A stretch of 64,000 bases of DNA from Chondrosia reniformis (GCA_947172415.1 OX359189.1:4726501-4790500), one strand, 5' to 3'; shown: positions 46,001 to 55,969, counted from the first letter of the stretch. Numbers and translations are program-made. Notes: a model not told the origin generated them from the letters alone.

Positions 46001-47490
46001 ATTGCGATTGTTTGTCAAGTTCAGCATAACCATGGAGTCTCTTCTGCCATTTTTCCTGATGTCATTCTAACCTCGTGGTCCAGACCCCTTTCACAGCTCC
46101 CTTGGGGATATGAGCTTCTACGCCTTCTTATATTTTAAATGTACTGTATACCCTTCTTTATGGTATCAAGAAATAAGCTCGTTAAGTTCTTTATGGTATG
46201 TACGTATGTGCATAACTCTACTTCTTCATTGATATTTAAAAAGAACATCAAAATTGAAAGTGCTTACAGATGCCTTAGCTACACATTATCTTTACAGATA
46301 TTCTACTTATTTTGGATGTCCAATTGTCTATAAGCATTATCTATCCATCTAGAGCAAAAGCAAATAGATCAAAACTTTGAATACAATTACAATGAGTACG
46401 CATATTAACTGGTAAGGTAGTACATGTGAACTTAAAAGCAAAGCATTACCAGAGGTGTCTCTTTCAGTTTTCATTTGTGATTCTCACAGCTAATCCATTA
46501 GTTAAATGTTATATACATAACAAAAGACAACACTAAGGCCAAAATGACATTATCTTAATGACCACTGAATGAAGAGGAAAATGAAATTACACAGATACCG
46601 ATAATTTAAAGCATAAGTTGTAACAATTAAGAGGCTTGCATTTCTCTGCTACTTCAGAGTCTTTGGACAAATACCAGAAAGCTGGTTTAGATACCTTCAA
46701 TCAAAAACTAAAAGGAAACTGAATGTTAAATCCACACTATCCATTTGATCAGTGTGATGTAAGGAATTTTTAGGTTGAGGAAAAATCTCTACATTGTGTG
46801 GAATGATAGTCAAACAAACAAAACTCTTTACTGAATCCTAGTGGTGAAGGAAAATGTAAAAGTTACTTCTATATTTCCTGTAGGTATATTGAACTACAGG
46901 CACACCAGGGACATGGTAGTGTCGTTACCTTATACGTAAATCTCATTCATAAATATAAGCATACAATAATCACAGTTTACTGTTCGTACATAAAGAACGA
47001 ACTGGAAACATACAGAAGGAAGGGTTTCCAACTTATAATGCGTAATATTTTCTATAAACCTGAGATGCATACATGGACACGATTACTGGACTTACGTTAC
47101 CGCTTCTGTAGTAAAGAAGTACATCCCCTTTGAGAATGAACCATCGCCTATGCCAGGTTGGAATCCGCCCTCCTTTTTTGCTAAGCCAGCCAGCTTTCAA
47201 GACCTAAAAGCGTGTTTCGTACATAATAATATATACTAAATACAGTATGGATTGTAATCTTGTTATCTCAATACACAGACCAACTGGGGTAAATCAGTCG
47301 ACAGGTAATCGGATTGCAAGCAAACTTGTCTATTAAGTATATGGCGACATGCACATAATCATCATTTTTCGGTTGGGCATAGCTGCTTAATTCCAAATGT
47401 GGCGTGGTCACTGAGAATGAAGCTCGTGGTTGAAGAACTTAAAGGTTATACTACGAGGAAGGGTCAATGACATACCTTGCCAGTAGGCAT
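25081..47490 (-). CDS. ARHGAP24-like: Rho GTPase-activating protein, PH-RhoGAP-coiled coil (ARHGAP22/24/25 group), complete
   Basis: Switches off Rac/Rho-type GTPases at membranes and the actin cytoskeleton. Exons 5' to 3': 47476-47490, 47096-47203, 45282-45381, 43695-43807, 43437-43557, 39728-39805, 39465-39596, 37739-37832, 32660-32756, 32466-32590, 32226-32398, 29639-29749, 28492-28521, 27990-28052, 27775-27883, 25081-25207. All joins are GT-AG and in phase: 531 residues. The PH domain (about 6-112) has [26 protein letters not shown] and DMDSWIDAI. RhoGAP (about 115-300) has GIFRLPG with arginine finger Arg161, [11 protein letters not shown] and [14 protein letters not shown] Ser/Pro-rich linker, a coiled coil (about 454-490, [13 protein letters not shown]) and a very acidic tail follow. 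Exon 1 codes only MPTGK. Introns carry many mobile elements. Confidence 0.94.
25490..25846. mobile_element. Foldback MITE with about 160-bp arms
   Basis: The left arm, TTAGAAGTAGGGATGGCAG onward, is repeated inverted at the right end with few changes. The arms meet near 25665-25680. Related partial copies are at 42864-43050 and 55970-56110, and the family at 31429-31953 shares GTAGGGATGGC and ACAAGAAAGG. No coding capacity. It lies in ARHGAP intron 15. Confidence 0.75.
29902..30792 (-). mobile_element. Tigger/pogo-type transposon, internally deleted
   Basis: Ends CAGTGGGCCCTGG and CAAGTTCCACTG are inverted repeats, flanked by TA on both sides (29900-29901 and 30793-30794), the pogo target. 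The inner TIR continues as CCGACACCGGATTTATCCG on the right arm. The minus strand carries a CENP-B-like N-terminal region at 30252-30602: [18 protein letters not shown], a helix-turn-helix with [12 protein letters not shown], and [19 protein letters not shown]. The DDE catalytic part is missing, so this copy cannot transpose itself. It is in ARHGAP intron 11, in the same orientation as the host gene. Confidence 0.85.
30252..30602 (-). pseudogene. CENP-B/Tigger transposase N-terminal DNA-binding fragment
   Basis: An open frame of 116 codons starts [13 protein letters not shown]. It holds the first helix-turn-helix (CENP-B N type) and the start of the second HTH_Tnp_Tc5-like domain ([18 protein letters not shown]). 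It ends at a stop where the second HTH would continue. In intact Tigger proteins these domains bind the TIRs and a DDE domain follows; none is present here. Confidence 0.75.
31429..31953. mobile_element. Foldback element with 99-bp arms
   Basis: The arms 31429-31527 and 31855-31953 are reverse complements with only a few mismatches. Both outer ends read AGGGATGGCGCAAAAAGTAC. A 327-bp non-coding centre separates them. The high arm identity suggests recent movement or gene conversion. It shares end motifs with the 25490 family. It lies in ARHGAP intron 11 near the Tigger copy. Confidence 0.8.
33288..33700 (+). pseudogene. Unrecognised coiled-coil coding remnant
   Basis: Two plus-strand pieces look coding: [20 protein letters not shown] near 33290, and [20 protein letters not shown] with more coiled-coil sequence near 33580-33690. 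Stops and frameshifts separate them. No family is recognised; a retroelement ORF1 or a dead host gene are both possible. It is antisense in ARHGAP intron 8. Confidence 0.25.
35052..36170 (+). pseudogene. hAT-type / ZMYM6-ZNF862-like transposase remnant (TTF finger and DUF4371)
   Basis: Opens with [17 protein letters not shown] and [14 protein letters not shown], a TTF-type zinc finger, then [20 protein letters not shown]. After stops the DUF4371 RNase-H-fold region follows: [22 protein letters not shown]-like [20 protein letters not shown], then [20 protein letters not shown] and [13 protein letters not shown]. These are hAT-superfamily landmarks shared with domesticated ZMYM/ZNF862 proteins; the first catalytic Asp lies in MSDEC. 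The C-terminal dimerisation domain is not seen. Frameshifts near 35490 and 35770 break it. Plus strand, antisense in ARHGAP intron 8. Confidence 0.8.
36550..37738. other. Intronic, no gene seen
   Basis: ARHGAP intron 8. Contains a short AACCA-type repeat near 36580 and no convincing coding frame. A frame at 36573-36932 (minus) has no recognisable motif. Confidence 0.5.
38139..38164 (-). ncRNA. Hammerhead-like core (Penelope-associated), one mismatch
   Basis: Minus strand: CCGATGA, then AGACC-TTCCT-GGTC, then GAAAC. Helix II and the GAAA box are intact; the first box differs from CUGANGA by one base. It lies 0.3 kb from the Penelope remnant at 38475 but on the opposite strand, compatible with the inverted terminal pieces often seen at Penelope 5' ends. 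Confidence 0.5.
38475..38905 (+). pseudogene. Penelope-like retroelement, GIY-YIG region
   Basis: Same family as 12120-12825: [86 protein letters not shown]. The Cys pair after YQIP is better kept here than in the first copy. Stops and one frameshift near 38690 break it. In ARHGAP intron 7, antisense. Confidence 0.82.
41037..42360 (+). pseudogene. CR1/L2-like LINE remnant with degenerate 2A-like motif
   Basis: The 5' part reads [15 protein letters not shown] at 41184-41225, then a PHD-like Cys cluster (CTTCSK...SGAYCV). An endonuclease scrap follows ([19 protein letters not shown] at about 41460-41570), then a jump to [34 protein letters not shown] then [43 protein letters not shown] and [20 protein letters not shown]. 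The endonuclease middle and RT front are deleted. Same family as 61520-62760. In ARHGAP intron 5, antisense. Confidence 0.82.
42864..43050. repeat. Half copy of the 25490 foldback family
   Basis: GAACATAGAAGTGATGTGTA, AAATTTCAGCATGCTACTTC and the end AGCTCTGCCATCC match the right half of the 25490-25846 element, with more divergence. Confidence 0.55.
44085..44420. mobile_element. Probable pogo-like MITE relic
   Basis: The left end has GGCCAAACCTTGATTATCCGG and an inner ACGGGCAC. The right end, read inward, has ACAGTAAAACCTCTTATCTGG and GTGCCCGTAAC. The two are imperfect inverted repeats and end beside TA. There is no ORF. Confidence 0.4.
45390..47095. other. ARHGAP intron 2, no gene seen
   Basis: A plus-strand frame at 45887-46138 shows no known domain. 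No repeat boundaries were found. Confidence 0.5.
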
Positions 47491-47581
47491 CTCTTCTACA
47501 GAAACGGGAAGATAAAATGGTTGAGGGGGTTTTACGGCGATTTCCTGTTTCTAAAATATGGCTTGATATGGGCATGGCTTT

Positions 47582-47627
47582 TAGGGAGGGTCCGGGGAGT
47601 ATATATTACGCAATACCTTATCCGCAA
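47582..47627 (+). repeat. Direct repeat, copy 1 (GGGAGGGTCC block)
   Basis: TAGGGAGGGTCCGGGGAGTA, then TATATTACGCAATACCTTAT, then CCGCAA. Similar to 48969-49014, same strand, with several substitutions. Confidence 0.65.
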
Positions 47628-47647
47628 CGGAAACAAACGAAGTATCT

Positions 47648-47703
47648 AGTAAAGCATAGATAAACGAACAAACGTTATTGTTCGTTTATCTATGAGTAAA
47701 GCA
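47648..47703. repeat. Mini foldback with 9-bp flanking direct repeats
   Basis: Perfect 17-bp arms 47655-47671 and 47678-47694 (CATAGATAAACGAACAA and its complement) surround a 6-base loop. AGTAAAGCA occurs directly at 47648-47656 and 47695-47703. The direct repeats resemble a target-site duplication. Confidence 0.75.
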
Positions 47704-47835
47704 ACCACATGTCATTGTCATTCAGTGAATATGCCCCCCAGGCCCAGCGAGGTAGTTACTTGGTTGAAGAAGTAGTCATACATTTTGTGCTTATGCTAAA
47801 CAGGTCTTAGCTACCATTTCTTGCCTGTAGAGCTC

Positions 47836-50800
47836 ATGTTGGAGTGCATAGACAATTTTGTACTTTTAGATTGGGTAACTAGTTTAAATTTTCATACAAT
47901 AGGCTTGTTGTCTTACTTTTGGGAGCTTAGCAATACGGATGAAGGGAAGAGACTTGATGCTACCAAGCACTTATTGGAATTCTTAGACTCTTCTTTAGAA
48001 CAAGAGGTAGGCCTACATGTACACTGTAGCTAATATATACAATTAATGAGTGTCTATGTACGTATGTCAATTTCATTAGGTACTTTTTTCTTTGATGTAT
48101 TGTTAAAGGGCCTTATTGTTCAGAAATGTACACGATTTTTATAGAAGGAAATATTATTTTTCAATATTCAAGTTGCTTTTTCAGCAAGATTTTCCAATTT
48201 TTTGTTTCTTATTATAATGTTTTCCTTGTGTGACTGCTTTTTCCTGATTTGTATATTTCTTTCTAGAGTAATATTGAATACACCTTGAAGAGGTTGATTA
48301 AAGGGTTATCCTCCAATCATAAAGGAGCAAGACAAGGATTTGCTATGGCCCTTACAGAATTTCTCAGGCGTTATCCACCAAGGGATGTAGCAACTCTTTT
48401 TGCTATTGCAAACAAGCACTTAAAGGCAGCTGGAGGAGCCAAAGCTGAGGTACTGTATTACTAAAAGAGCCTTCTAGTGTTAGTGGGTTTTTACCTATTT
48501 TCTTTCTGTTTGTGCTCCCTTTTAATTTGTGTCATGTTCAGTGCCATGACTAGAAAAGCAAAATAGAGGTACTTACTAAGTAGCTCTGCTAATAGTGTAG
48601 GCATTCTATGGTATTTAGAACCCTCAGAAATATGCTTACATTAATTATTTCCAAATATGTATTTTACATAGTTACTTAATGATGTTAGCCAGGGAAGCAC
48701 CCAGGCCACTCAGACGGTGGCATAACGAAATTTACTTATATCCATATTGTCATTAGATATTACATCAATTATATAACCGCTGTTTTAAAAATGCTGAGAT
48801 TCTCTTTAACTGGTACCTCAGCTCCCTTACCCTTATATATAAGGGTAATGGCATCACGCTTTCGTCTGGCCATTTTGACACACTGCGGTACGAACGATCG
48901 GTCACATGATATGTATGTCCGGATTTTGTCCGTTGACCGACCCTTATATTTGTCTCTGGCATGGGTAATAGGGAGGGTCCAGGGTGTCTATATTACCCCA
49001 TACCTTTATCGCAATAAAATTAATAGCACTTGAAGTCAAGTCTAAGAGTTGTTAATTTGTGAGTAGCCCTGTAGATATTACAATACAGATGAAACATATT
49101 TCACTTTTACTGATATTGGTGTGTGGATATGTTAGCTGTATGAATCTTCATGAAGCTAGCAGGACCCCCTACCTTGCTAATGTATTGTTTACCTCCTTTT
49201 CAGGAAGAACGAGGATGTGCCATTGGATATGTGTTTTTCCTTCTGAGTCTGTTCAGATCAAGAGCACTAAATGAAGAGGTACCTAAAGAGAGTGTTGTTA
49301 ATAGGGCATAATACATATTACCCTTTACTTTAAAAGTATAAATTGTTTATGTAGGGTTATGTAATGTCTCTGAAGAAATTGCATGAATTTTCTAAAGGCA
49401 AAATTTACCTCAAGGAGATATGTGCAGTTGCAGTAGGAGATGCTATCAGTCAGGTATTTCTTAACACTCTCATGCTATAGTGTAGTAAAAGTCAGTTCAT
49501 TTGAGTGCAATATTTGTATGGTAGGCCACTGAGAAATATTTATTGGTAATTGAACACCATATGCTTAGGAGAAAAAGAATGTTACCTGCTTTCCTACATT
49601 TGCAATATTTGTTTGCAATCTTTTCTAGCTGTTAACCTGAGTTAAAGGGGTTGTAAAAATATAATTGTTTCTGTAAGGATTTTGTTATACAGCACATTGT
49701 TTACATACAACAAATGCAAGGTTGTAGTTTCAAAATATATGTATATAAAACTCACTCCTTTTCCTTATTAACTTCTTCCTTTTCTAATTTTCAATATACA
49801 TATATCAGTGACTCATCTGTTAGGACTACATATCCAACTGAAATAACTAGATTATTGTCCCATGCACAGTTTGTTTTACCTAGCCCAGAATACTGTTTGG
49901 CTACATGTGTAATGGTTAGTCACCTTAGAATAAGAACGATGATCACACACTTCAAAAATGAATGATTGCAAAGTTTGGAACTCAGTAACCGATAATCTTA
50001 CAATAGTAGCAACATCTCAAAGAAACTAAGACATAGGCTGTTGTTCTGTTTTTATGCGCAACCCGTATGTGCGCCAATATTAAACCTGTACGTGTTAGAC
50101 AGAATGCCCGTATGCATCCTTCGTAGGGATAATTATTCAGAATGTTACACTTTTATGAGTTTCATTTGGTATCGTTTCAAGTGTAACTAGACATATGTAT
50201 GACATAAAGGGGGCTAGCCTCAGCAAGAACTTGTAAAGTTTATACACACCATATAGCTATACAGATAGGATCAAGACTATATACAGTAGTAATTACAAAA
50301 GATATGCATGTAAGACACTGAGAAGTAATTGTATTACAGCTAGTGCTGTTGCTTGATCAATATTGATGGAGTCAGTTGTTCTGGGCTGAAAGCAGTCATG
50401 TTCAGCAATCTATAGTCCTCTTCTTTTCTCTCCTTTATTCTTTGACTGTTGGACAGTCTAGCGATTCGACTGGAAGGAAATGGTGGATCAAACAAGAGGT
50501 CAGACAGGTGTCGGAGTCTGGAACAGGCCACCAATGTCAATCCAGCAGAGAACTCCTTCTTTCCAATGTCTATCACCACTTTATCCAGAGTCAGTCCCTG
50601 TGATTTATGAATGGTGACAGACCATGAGCGGTGCAGGGGGGTGATGGGAATAGTTCGATTTGGCAGTGTTGGTCCAGAGTAGGAGTCAAATTTCACCATC
50701 ACAGCAATTGGTAGGTTAGGAGGGCCTCCAGTGTGGTAACAAATGACAGCAATAGTACCCATGGCAGCATTGACCAGTCCAACATCTATCCACAGGTTGG

Positions 50801-53800
50801 CAGTGAGGATCACACGAGCACTGTGTGCAATGTACAAAACTGGCTCCAGACCTCCTGCATCATCAGGTGAAGCCTTGGCTACATCTGGTCCTGTGTGGAC
50901 AGTCTTGATGGTTGCTACAGGTTGGCCAGTGGCATGGAGTTTTGCAACACTGTGTTCAACTACAGCTTCAACAGTTGAATGGAGGTGAAGGGCATTGTTG
51001 AAAAGTGTGAGATCTCTCACTTATGCAGGTGTCTGCATCATGAGACACCTCCAGTCTTTTTCTGTAACTTCAGCATCTCTGAGTCGTAGTAGGATGTCAC
51101 GAAACAGTATTTGGTTTGAATCCTATCCTGTTTGATGCATAACTTGGTCTAAAACAATGGCAATGTCGAACATCTGGTAGGCAGCTCAGCCAAGGCCTGA
51201 CAGTGGTTTGCGAGAAGTAGTGGTATACAGAGGTGTATCTCCCACAGGAGAGAGTTGGCCAAAGTCTCCAAACAAAAGAAGTGGGCAACCTCCAAACACT
51301 TCATCAGCTTTGTGAGGGAACACTTGGCAGAGACACTTGTCCACTTGACCTACAGTTGCCCTTCCAACCATTGACATTTCATCAATTATGATGTACTCCA
51401 CTGGAGTAAAAAAATGTTGCAGATTGTAGAAGTGCTCTCCTTTCAAATCCTTAGACTCCCCCTTAACAGGTACAGTACATGACACGGAAAACTTATATTT
51501 TTCTGCAGACGCTCTGCGTTGGTCTTCCGCAGTTAGCCACACGGCAATACACGGGCACCCGCGTGGCAATGTGCGGATTATCCGCATGGATGTATAACGT
51601 CGGAAGAACTCGGGCGTCGGCTGCCGAATCAGTCACAGTCACGAAGCGGGTATCGACTTATACTTATATTGAATGCAAAGCTAACATGAGCCATCCTTTT
51701 TTTGGCCATGTACGCATTGCTGTGAAATGTGTTTAGTTCGTTCATTTAGGATTATGGCCTACAAGTATGTAAGGGTCCAATTCGCTTGCAAGCACGTACG
51801 CAAGTACTGCATTCCATCACTTTCCGTACAGATTTGTACGGAATATCCGCGGCTGACTGCGCGGCTGTTTGCGGACGTCCGCAACGGATATACGCGGAAT
51901 TCTACGCATCCGAGTAAGTTTTCCGTGTCATGTACCGTAGGCCAAGGAGAGAGTGGAGGGTGTAGCCTTCAATGTTGAATGCAGCTACACCAGTGGGTGC
52001 TGCCACACGAACTTTGTCTTTTAAGCAGGAGTCTGAGGCAGTGGATTAGGTATGATTTTCCAGTGCCTGCTGTTCCAGTTACTATCATTCTGAGGGGTAG
52101 TGGGGAATCACCTGAGTCGAGGTGCTGTTGTATGATAGTGTAAACCTGGAGTTGTTTGCCTTGCGGTCTCTGCCATCTATATATGCGGACTCTTCAGTAT
52201 TGGTGTTGATTTCAGCCAATGCCACACACCTTTTTATATTCTTATGCTGGCTTGCCTTGGTGTTTCTTGTTCCTTTTTTACATTGGAACAATGTCAATGC
52301 ATCCATCCATGTTTGTCTCACTGGTCTTGGGAGTTAAAGGCTGACTTATCTTGGGGGTTGTCTGTGTATTTTCTTGCATTATCCGAATTTCAATGCATCC
52401 ATTTAAATAGTTATTTTCCAAATACGTCATTGCCTTATGAGAACCTGTAATTTGGTTGGTTATGTTCAGTAGAGGGTGCAGGGTCTATAACTATACATAG
52501 GCTATAATTATTGATAATCGATAATGTAATAACCATTGATCACACCTACGTATTGCCACAGTCACACCTGGGTGAATCTTCTTTCCGATTCGAACTTGGC
52601 AACCGTCGCCAACAACAGGAGGGCAGGGACTCGTAAATTTAGTGATTCCTACCGTGCTAACTCATTCCTCTTCAGGCCAATGCACCAGTGCAATTTAAAA
52701 TCATCTGTGGGAAGATGTTCGAGGTTGCGACATAACGTGCTATACATTTTTGACGTAATAAAGAAAGATAGCTCACCAGCTTGTTCATGCGATACTTTCA
52801 AAGCCAATCAAAAACTCATCTTGAAGTGTGAAGGAGATTTGCTTACTAAAGAACTGATAGCGCACCAATGTTACACCTTAAGAGTAACGAATTTAACATG
52901 TAATACCTTATGACATAGAAAACAAGAATGCTCAACGAATTAACACTTCTTTATCATGTACCCGTACATTTCCTCCTCTACACCAGTCTATCTACCTAAC
53001 TTGGAGCCGTACGTTTCGTTATCTATGCCCGTACCTGTGTGTGTTTGTAATCCTTACGTTTCAGTATGCACGCCCGTCCAAACGTTAACTTTTTTCTAAT
53101 TTGTACAGTATGTAAGTAGGAAGTTGCGTCGTCATCACATCACTTTGAAGGGAACTGGTCTGGTTGACAACTGCGGATGAGCTCTCTGGAGGTTATAGTT
53201 TGGACCAGTGTGCAACAGAGAATTTGAATTCCAGGTGATTTTTCAGCCAGCTCTACCTTAAGCCACTGCAGGGTAATTTCTTGACCAACTTAGTGATCTC
53301 CTGCATGGTGTCCAGGGAATTATACAACAGGTGGCACTGGTGAATACATTGCTAACCAGACTATAGGTGAGTAGTCAGTAAGGTTGGAGTAAGGTGCGCA
53401 GTGGTGTGGTGGATGGTGGGGTGTCAGTGGCCCTTCTGCCTGCGATGTCTACATATACGTAGAGTTCAATCTTTTTCCAACAAACGAATCTCCAATACCT
53501 CTGTTAAATTTTTCAAGGTCTGAACCATGCCTTTAGGTAAATTTTTCCTTGCTCTAAGGTGAATGTGCAGCAACAGAGGATATGGCTGAGTATGTGCGCA
53601 AACTGAAATGTTGTTTGGTAGTCAGAGTAGAGAGACTAGGTTTATTGAGATTGTTCTAGTTTTGCAAAGAAGTTGGGACTAGCTGTCAAATTTGATTGTT
53701 TTATGGAGGATTCCAGATATTTTTAATGAGTTGTTTTTTGACATGTTTGGTATGTTTTTATACAGTTCATTTGGTACACTAAATAATGTATATTTTTATG

Positions 53801-55748
53801 CAATTTTCTGATAAGGACTACTATAGCCAATGCTGTTATAGTGGAGTCTTCCCAATCCTGTCACCTAGGTTATGTACATAGCTGCAGGTGACTGGTTAAG
53901 AATATATAAAATTAATATTTGTAACTTGATTGAAGTGGCCAAGATAAACCAGTGATCGTCCTAGATAGGTGACCATTCCTGTGGTTTCAATGCTCTGTAT
54001 TTTGATAGAAACAGCCTTTTTATCCCTCGTTTTACTTTTTTTCTCTTAGTGTTGTGAGCTGATTTCATTTGAGGAGCATCTTATGAAAATATTTTCAGAA
54101 GAACTCACAGGAGGCTGGTCTACTTGCACTGCAGAAATTCTGCAATTGCTATTAATCATAAAAAGTACTTTTTCCCAGGTACATATATGGCATAACATTA
54201 TAATTTGTGGTGAGAGTATCATGTGAAACTTAAATAGTACGTACCTGGTATAAAACGTATAATATTATATACATACATGTACGTATGTTATATCTGAAAT
54301 TATTCTGTATACCTCCCTCAAATATTATATATAAATTTATGGTGTACTTTCACTTGATGTGTGTGCAAACGTATTTTTTCCCCTTGTATAGAAATATATA
54401 GTGGTTAACATAGACTTAGCTTTGCATGTACGTTTCGAAGCTAATTTGTGAATAAAATATCAGGGAAGGGTACTTTAATAGGTGGGATCGCTTCTAGCAC
54501 AAAAAAACATTGTATACATACATATGTAATAGTGAGTCAGATTTTAAATGTTTAATTGTGTAAGATTCGGTTTTTGGAAGTTAGTCCACTTGTTAGGTGC
54601 GTTTTTTGTTTTTCTTGGGATAAGATGTACACACCATATAATCTCTAGTGACTTGCATTCAATAAGTGGAGCTTTTGGCAGTTGTTGGATTTCAAATCCA
54701 AATTGTGTACTTCAGGTCTCTAAGGGGAAATCATAGGAGTTATCTGTTGCATATCTCAATAATCAAGACCAAAGCATATCATGAAACATCCAATACACCA
54801 TTTTCCTACATACTTTGCCTACTCTGTAAAAGTGCCTATAGGAACTAAACTTGGAAAGGAGAGCTTTGGATGAAGATGCAGAAGAGTCGTTTCTTTCTTT
54901 TTCTTCTGCTCCAATGGGCCAGACAGCTATTTCTGTTAATTTCATCCTTCATCAGTGACCCTGGGAATCTTTATCTTTTTCTTGATCTTGATCTTCTGTG
55001 TATCCTTGGCTCTCTTTGCTAAATCTATGGGTCCTATATACACAATTTTGGCACCAAAACATGGAATATTTAAGAGAGAAATGTAGATCAAATTAAATGT
55101 TTGAGGAAAAAAAATGAATTTTAGTAGTAATCTGACTTGTATGGGCAAAGCAGACTCATGCACATCTATACTAGATCGTCATCAGATCACGATTGCTTAT
55201 ACTTAATTCTGACTAGAGGCTGCCGGGATAGGAAAGTTTTGATTTTAGTTTGCTATACCAAAGTTATAGTCCTCTTGTTTATCGTATACTTTAGTAATAA
55301 TGTGGTTACTAGTGATGGTAATATCTAAGTCTAAAAAGGGAGATTCTCTGCTGGAATGGGCTGGAATGGGCTGGAATTTGTCTTTTTTAAGAATAAGTTC
55401 AGTTCTTTTGGGTAGATGTCCTTATTTGACTGTTTATATCATAGTATAATAGTACATATTGCATCTGTTGTGTATCACATTACCTTCACCTAGGACTTTT
55501 ATATTTCATAATTCCAAATAAAGTGCAACTCTTTTGTTCTCTCTGTTTTAGATTCCTAAAGTATCAAGCTTTCTTAAACAGTACTGGGGGCATGAGAAAG
55601 TGATACACAAGTCTACCATTGATCAAGTAGTGAAGGTGTTACTGAATAGTACCCATTCTCACCCTAATATCCATGCTGTTTGGAAGTTAGTATTTCAGAC
55701 AGTTTTAAAGTCAAGGAAGCTTTTTTCTAATTTTTGGATTACAGTTGT
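47836..55748 (+). CDS. MYBBP1A: MYBBP1A/Pol5-like nucleolar protein, N-terminal six exons (partial)
   Basis: MYBBP1A (yeast Pol5) is a HEAT-repeat-like nucleolar protein of ribosome biogenesis and rRNA transcription. Exons: 47836-48006, 48267-48449, 49204-49278, 49355-49453, 54050-54178, and 55552 to about 55748; all splice in phase 0. Family landmarks: SYFWELSNTDEGKRLDATKH, IEYTLKRLIKGLSS, RQGFAMALTEFLRRY, GYVFFLLSLFRSRALNEE, SLKKLHEFSKGK and HPNIHAVWKLVFQTVLKSRK. About 280 residues are visible of a family length above 1,000. An in-frame stop at 47797 supports the chosen start, though an upstream exon is possible. The exon 6 donor is uncertain. No later exon was found before the window ends, so the gene either continues beyond it or is truncated. 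Intron 4 contains an antisense helicase. Confidence 0.85.
48969..49014 (+). repeat. Direct repeat, copy 2 (GGGAGGGTCC block)
   Basis: TAGGGAGGGTCCAGGGTGTC, then TATATTACCCCATACCTTTA, then TCGCAA, in MYBBP1A intron 2. A palindrome CCCTTATATATAAGGG lies 130 bp upstream at about 48830-48845. Confidence 0.65.
50340..52420 (-). pseudogene. PIF1-type helicase, transposon-related, interrupted by a MITE
   Basis: Minus strand. The 5' part (51938 to about 52170) has GKQLQVYTIIQQHLDSGDSP, LRMIVTGTAGTGKSYLIHCL (Walker A) and RVAAPTGVAAFNIEG. After the MITE, 51187-51470 has EYIIIDEMSMVG (Walker B), PLLLFGDFGQLSPVGD. The C-terminal 226-codon frame (50340-51020) has RVILTANLWIDVGLVNAAMG and WSVTIHKSQGLTLDKVVID, the SH3-like and last helicase motifs. 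PIF1 unwinds DNA 5' to 3'; copies of this type often come from Helitrons, but no Rep domain is seen here. Several stops (near 51021 and 51130) and one frameshift break it. It sits antisense inside MYBBP1A intron 4. Confidence 0.85.
51473..51937. mobile_element. TA-flanked MITE inserted in the helicase
   Basis: Ends CAGTACATGACACGGAAAAC and its inverted match CGGTACATGACACGGAAAAC. Both flanks are TA (51471-51472, 51938-51939). Removing the element and one TA rejoins the helicase frame as ...HSLLGLPVKGE..., so the insertion is exact. TA duplication and TIR style fit a Tc1/mariner-derived MITE. Inner parts are unusually CG-rich for this window (repeated GCGGA/TCCGC). Confidence 0.88.
52430..54049. 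other. Rest of MYBBP1A intron 4, no gene seen
   Basis: A 125-codon plus frame at 52536-52913 shows no family motif. The remainder is AT-rich intron. Confidence 0.5.
54855..55015 (-). repeat. Lysine-rich duplicated segment (copy 2)
   Basis: Inverted match of 6012-6190. A longer minus frame here extends upstream to 55163 and reads KIVYIGPIDLAKRAKDTQKI before the lysine-rich run, so this copy may be closer to the source. It lies in MYBBP1A intron 5, antisense. Confidence 0.45.
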
Positions 55749-55969
55749 AGATGGTTAGAATACACCTCTTGCATTCCATACCTGCTTTGCATAAATATTT
55801 GTGCTATTTCTAAGCTGCAATTATACAGTATATCTTTAGAAATGTCAATTAACTAAATTTAGTGTTCTTGTAAGTGGGCAACCATCTGTGGAAGCTAACA
55901 AATTGTGCAATACCTGGGGAAGATTATTGGGGCATTGATATGCTATTATTTTCTTTCTTTTAAAAGTTA

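Larger units (their letters stand above)
47491..47835. promoter_or_regulatory. Head-to-head intergenic region, candidate bidirectional promoter
   Basis: The ARHGAP start codon (minus) and the first MYBBP1A start codon (plus) are 345 bp apart, so both promoters or 5' UTRs must lie here or in upstream non-coding exons. The region holds the GC-rich block TAGGGAGGGTCCGGGGAG (47582 onward), repeated in MYBBP1A intron 2, and a 17-bp-arm palindrome with flanking direct repeats. No clear TATA box. A shared promoter is inferred from layout only. Confidence 0.5.

Noticed and set aside
45887-46138. 83-codon frame with Cys-rich stretch
   Set aside because: No spacing typical of a zinc finger and no neighbouring exon; likely chance.
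52536-52913. 125-codon frame in MYBBP1A intron 4
   Set aside because: Low-complexity-free but no recognisable motif, and no MYBBP1A homology needed here since exons 4 and 5 join in phase.
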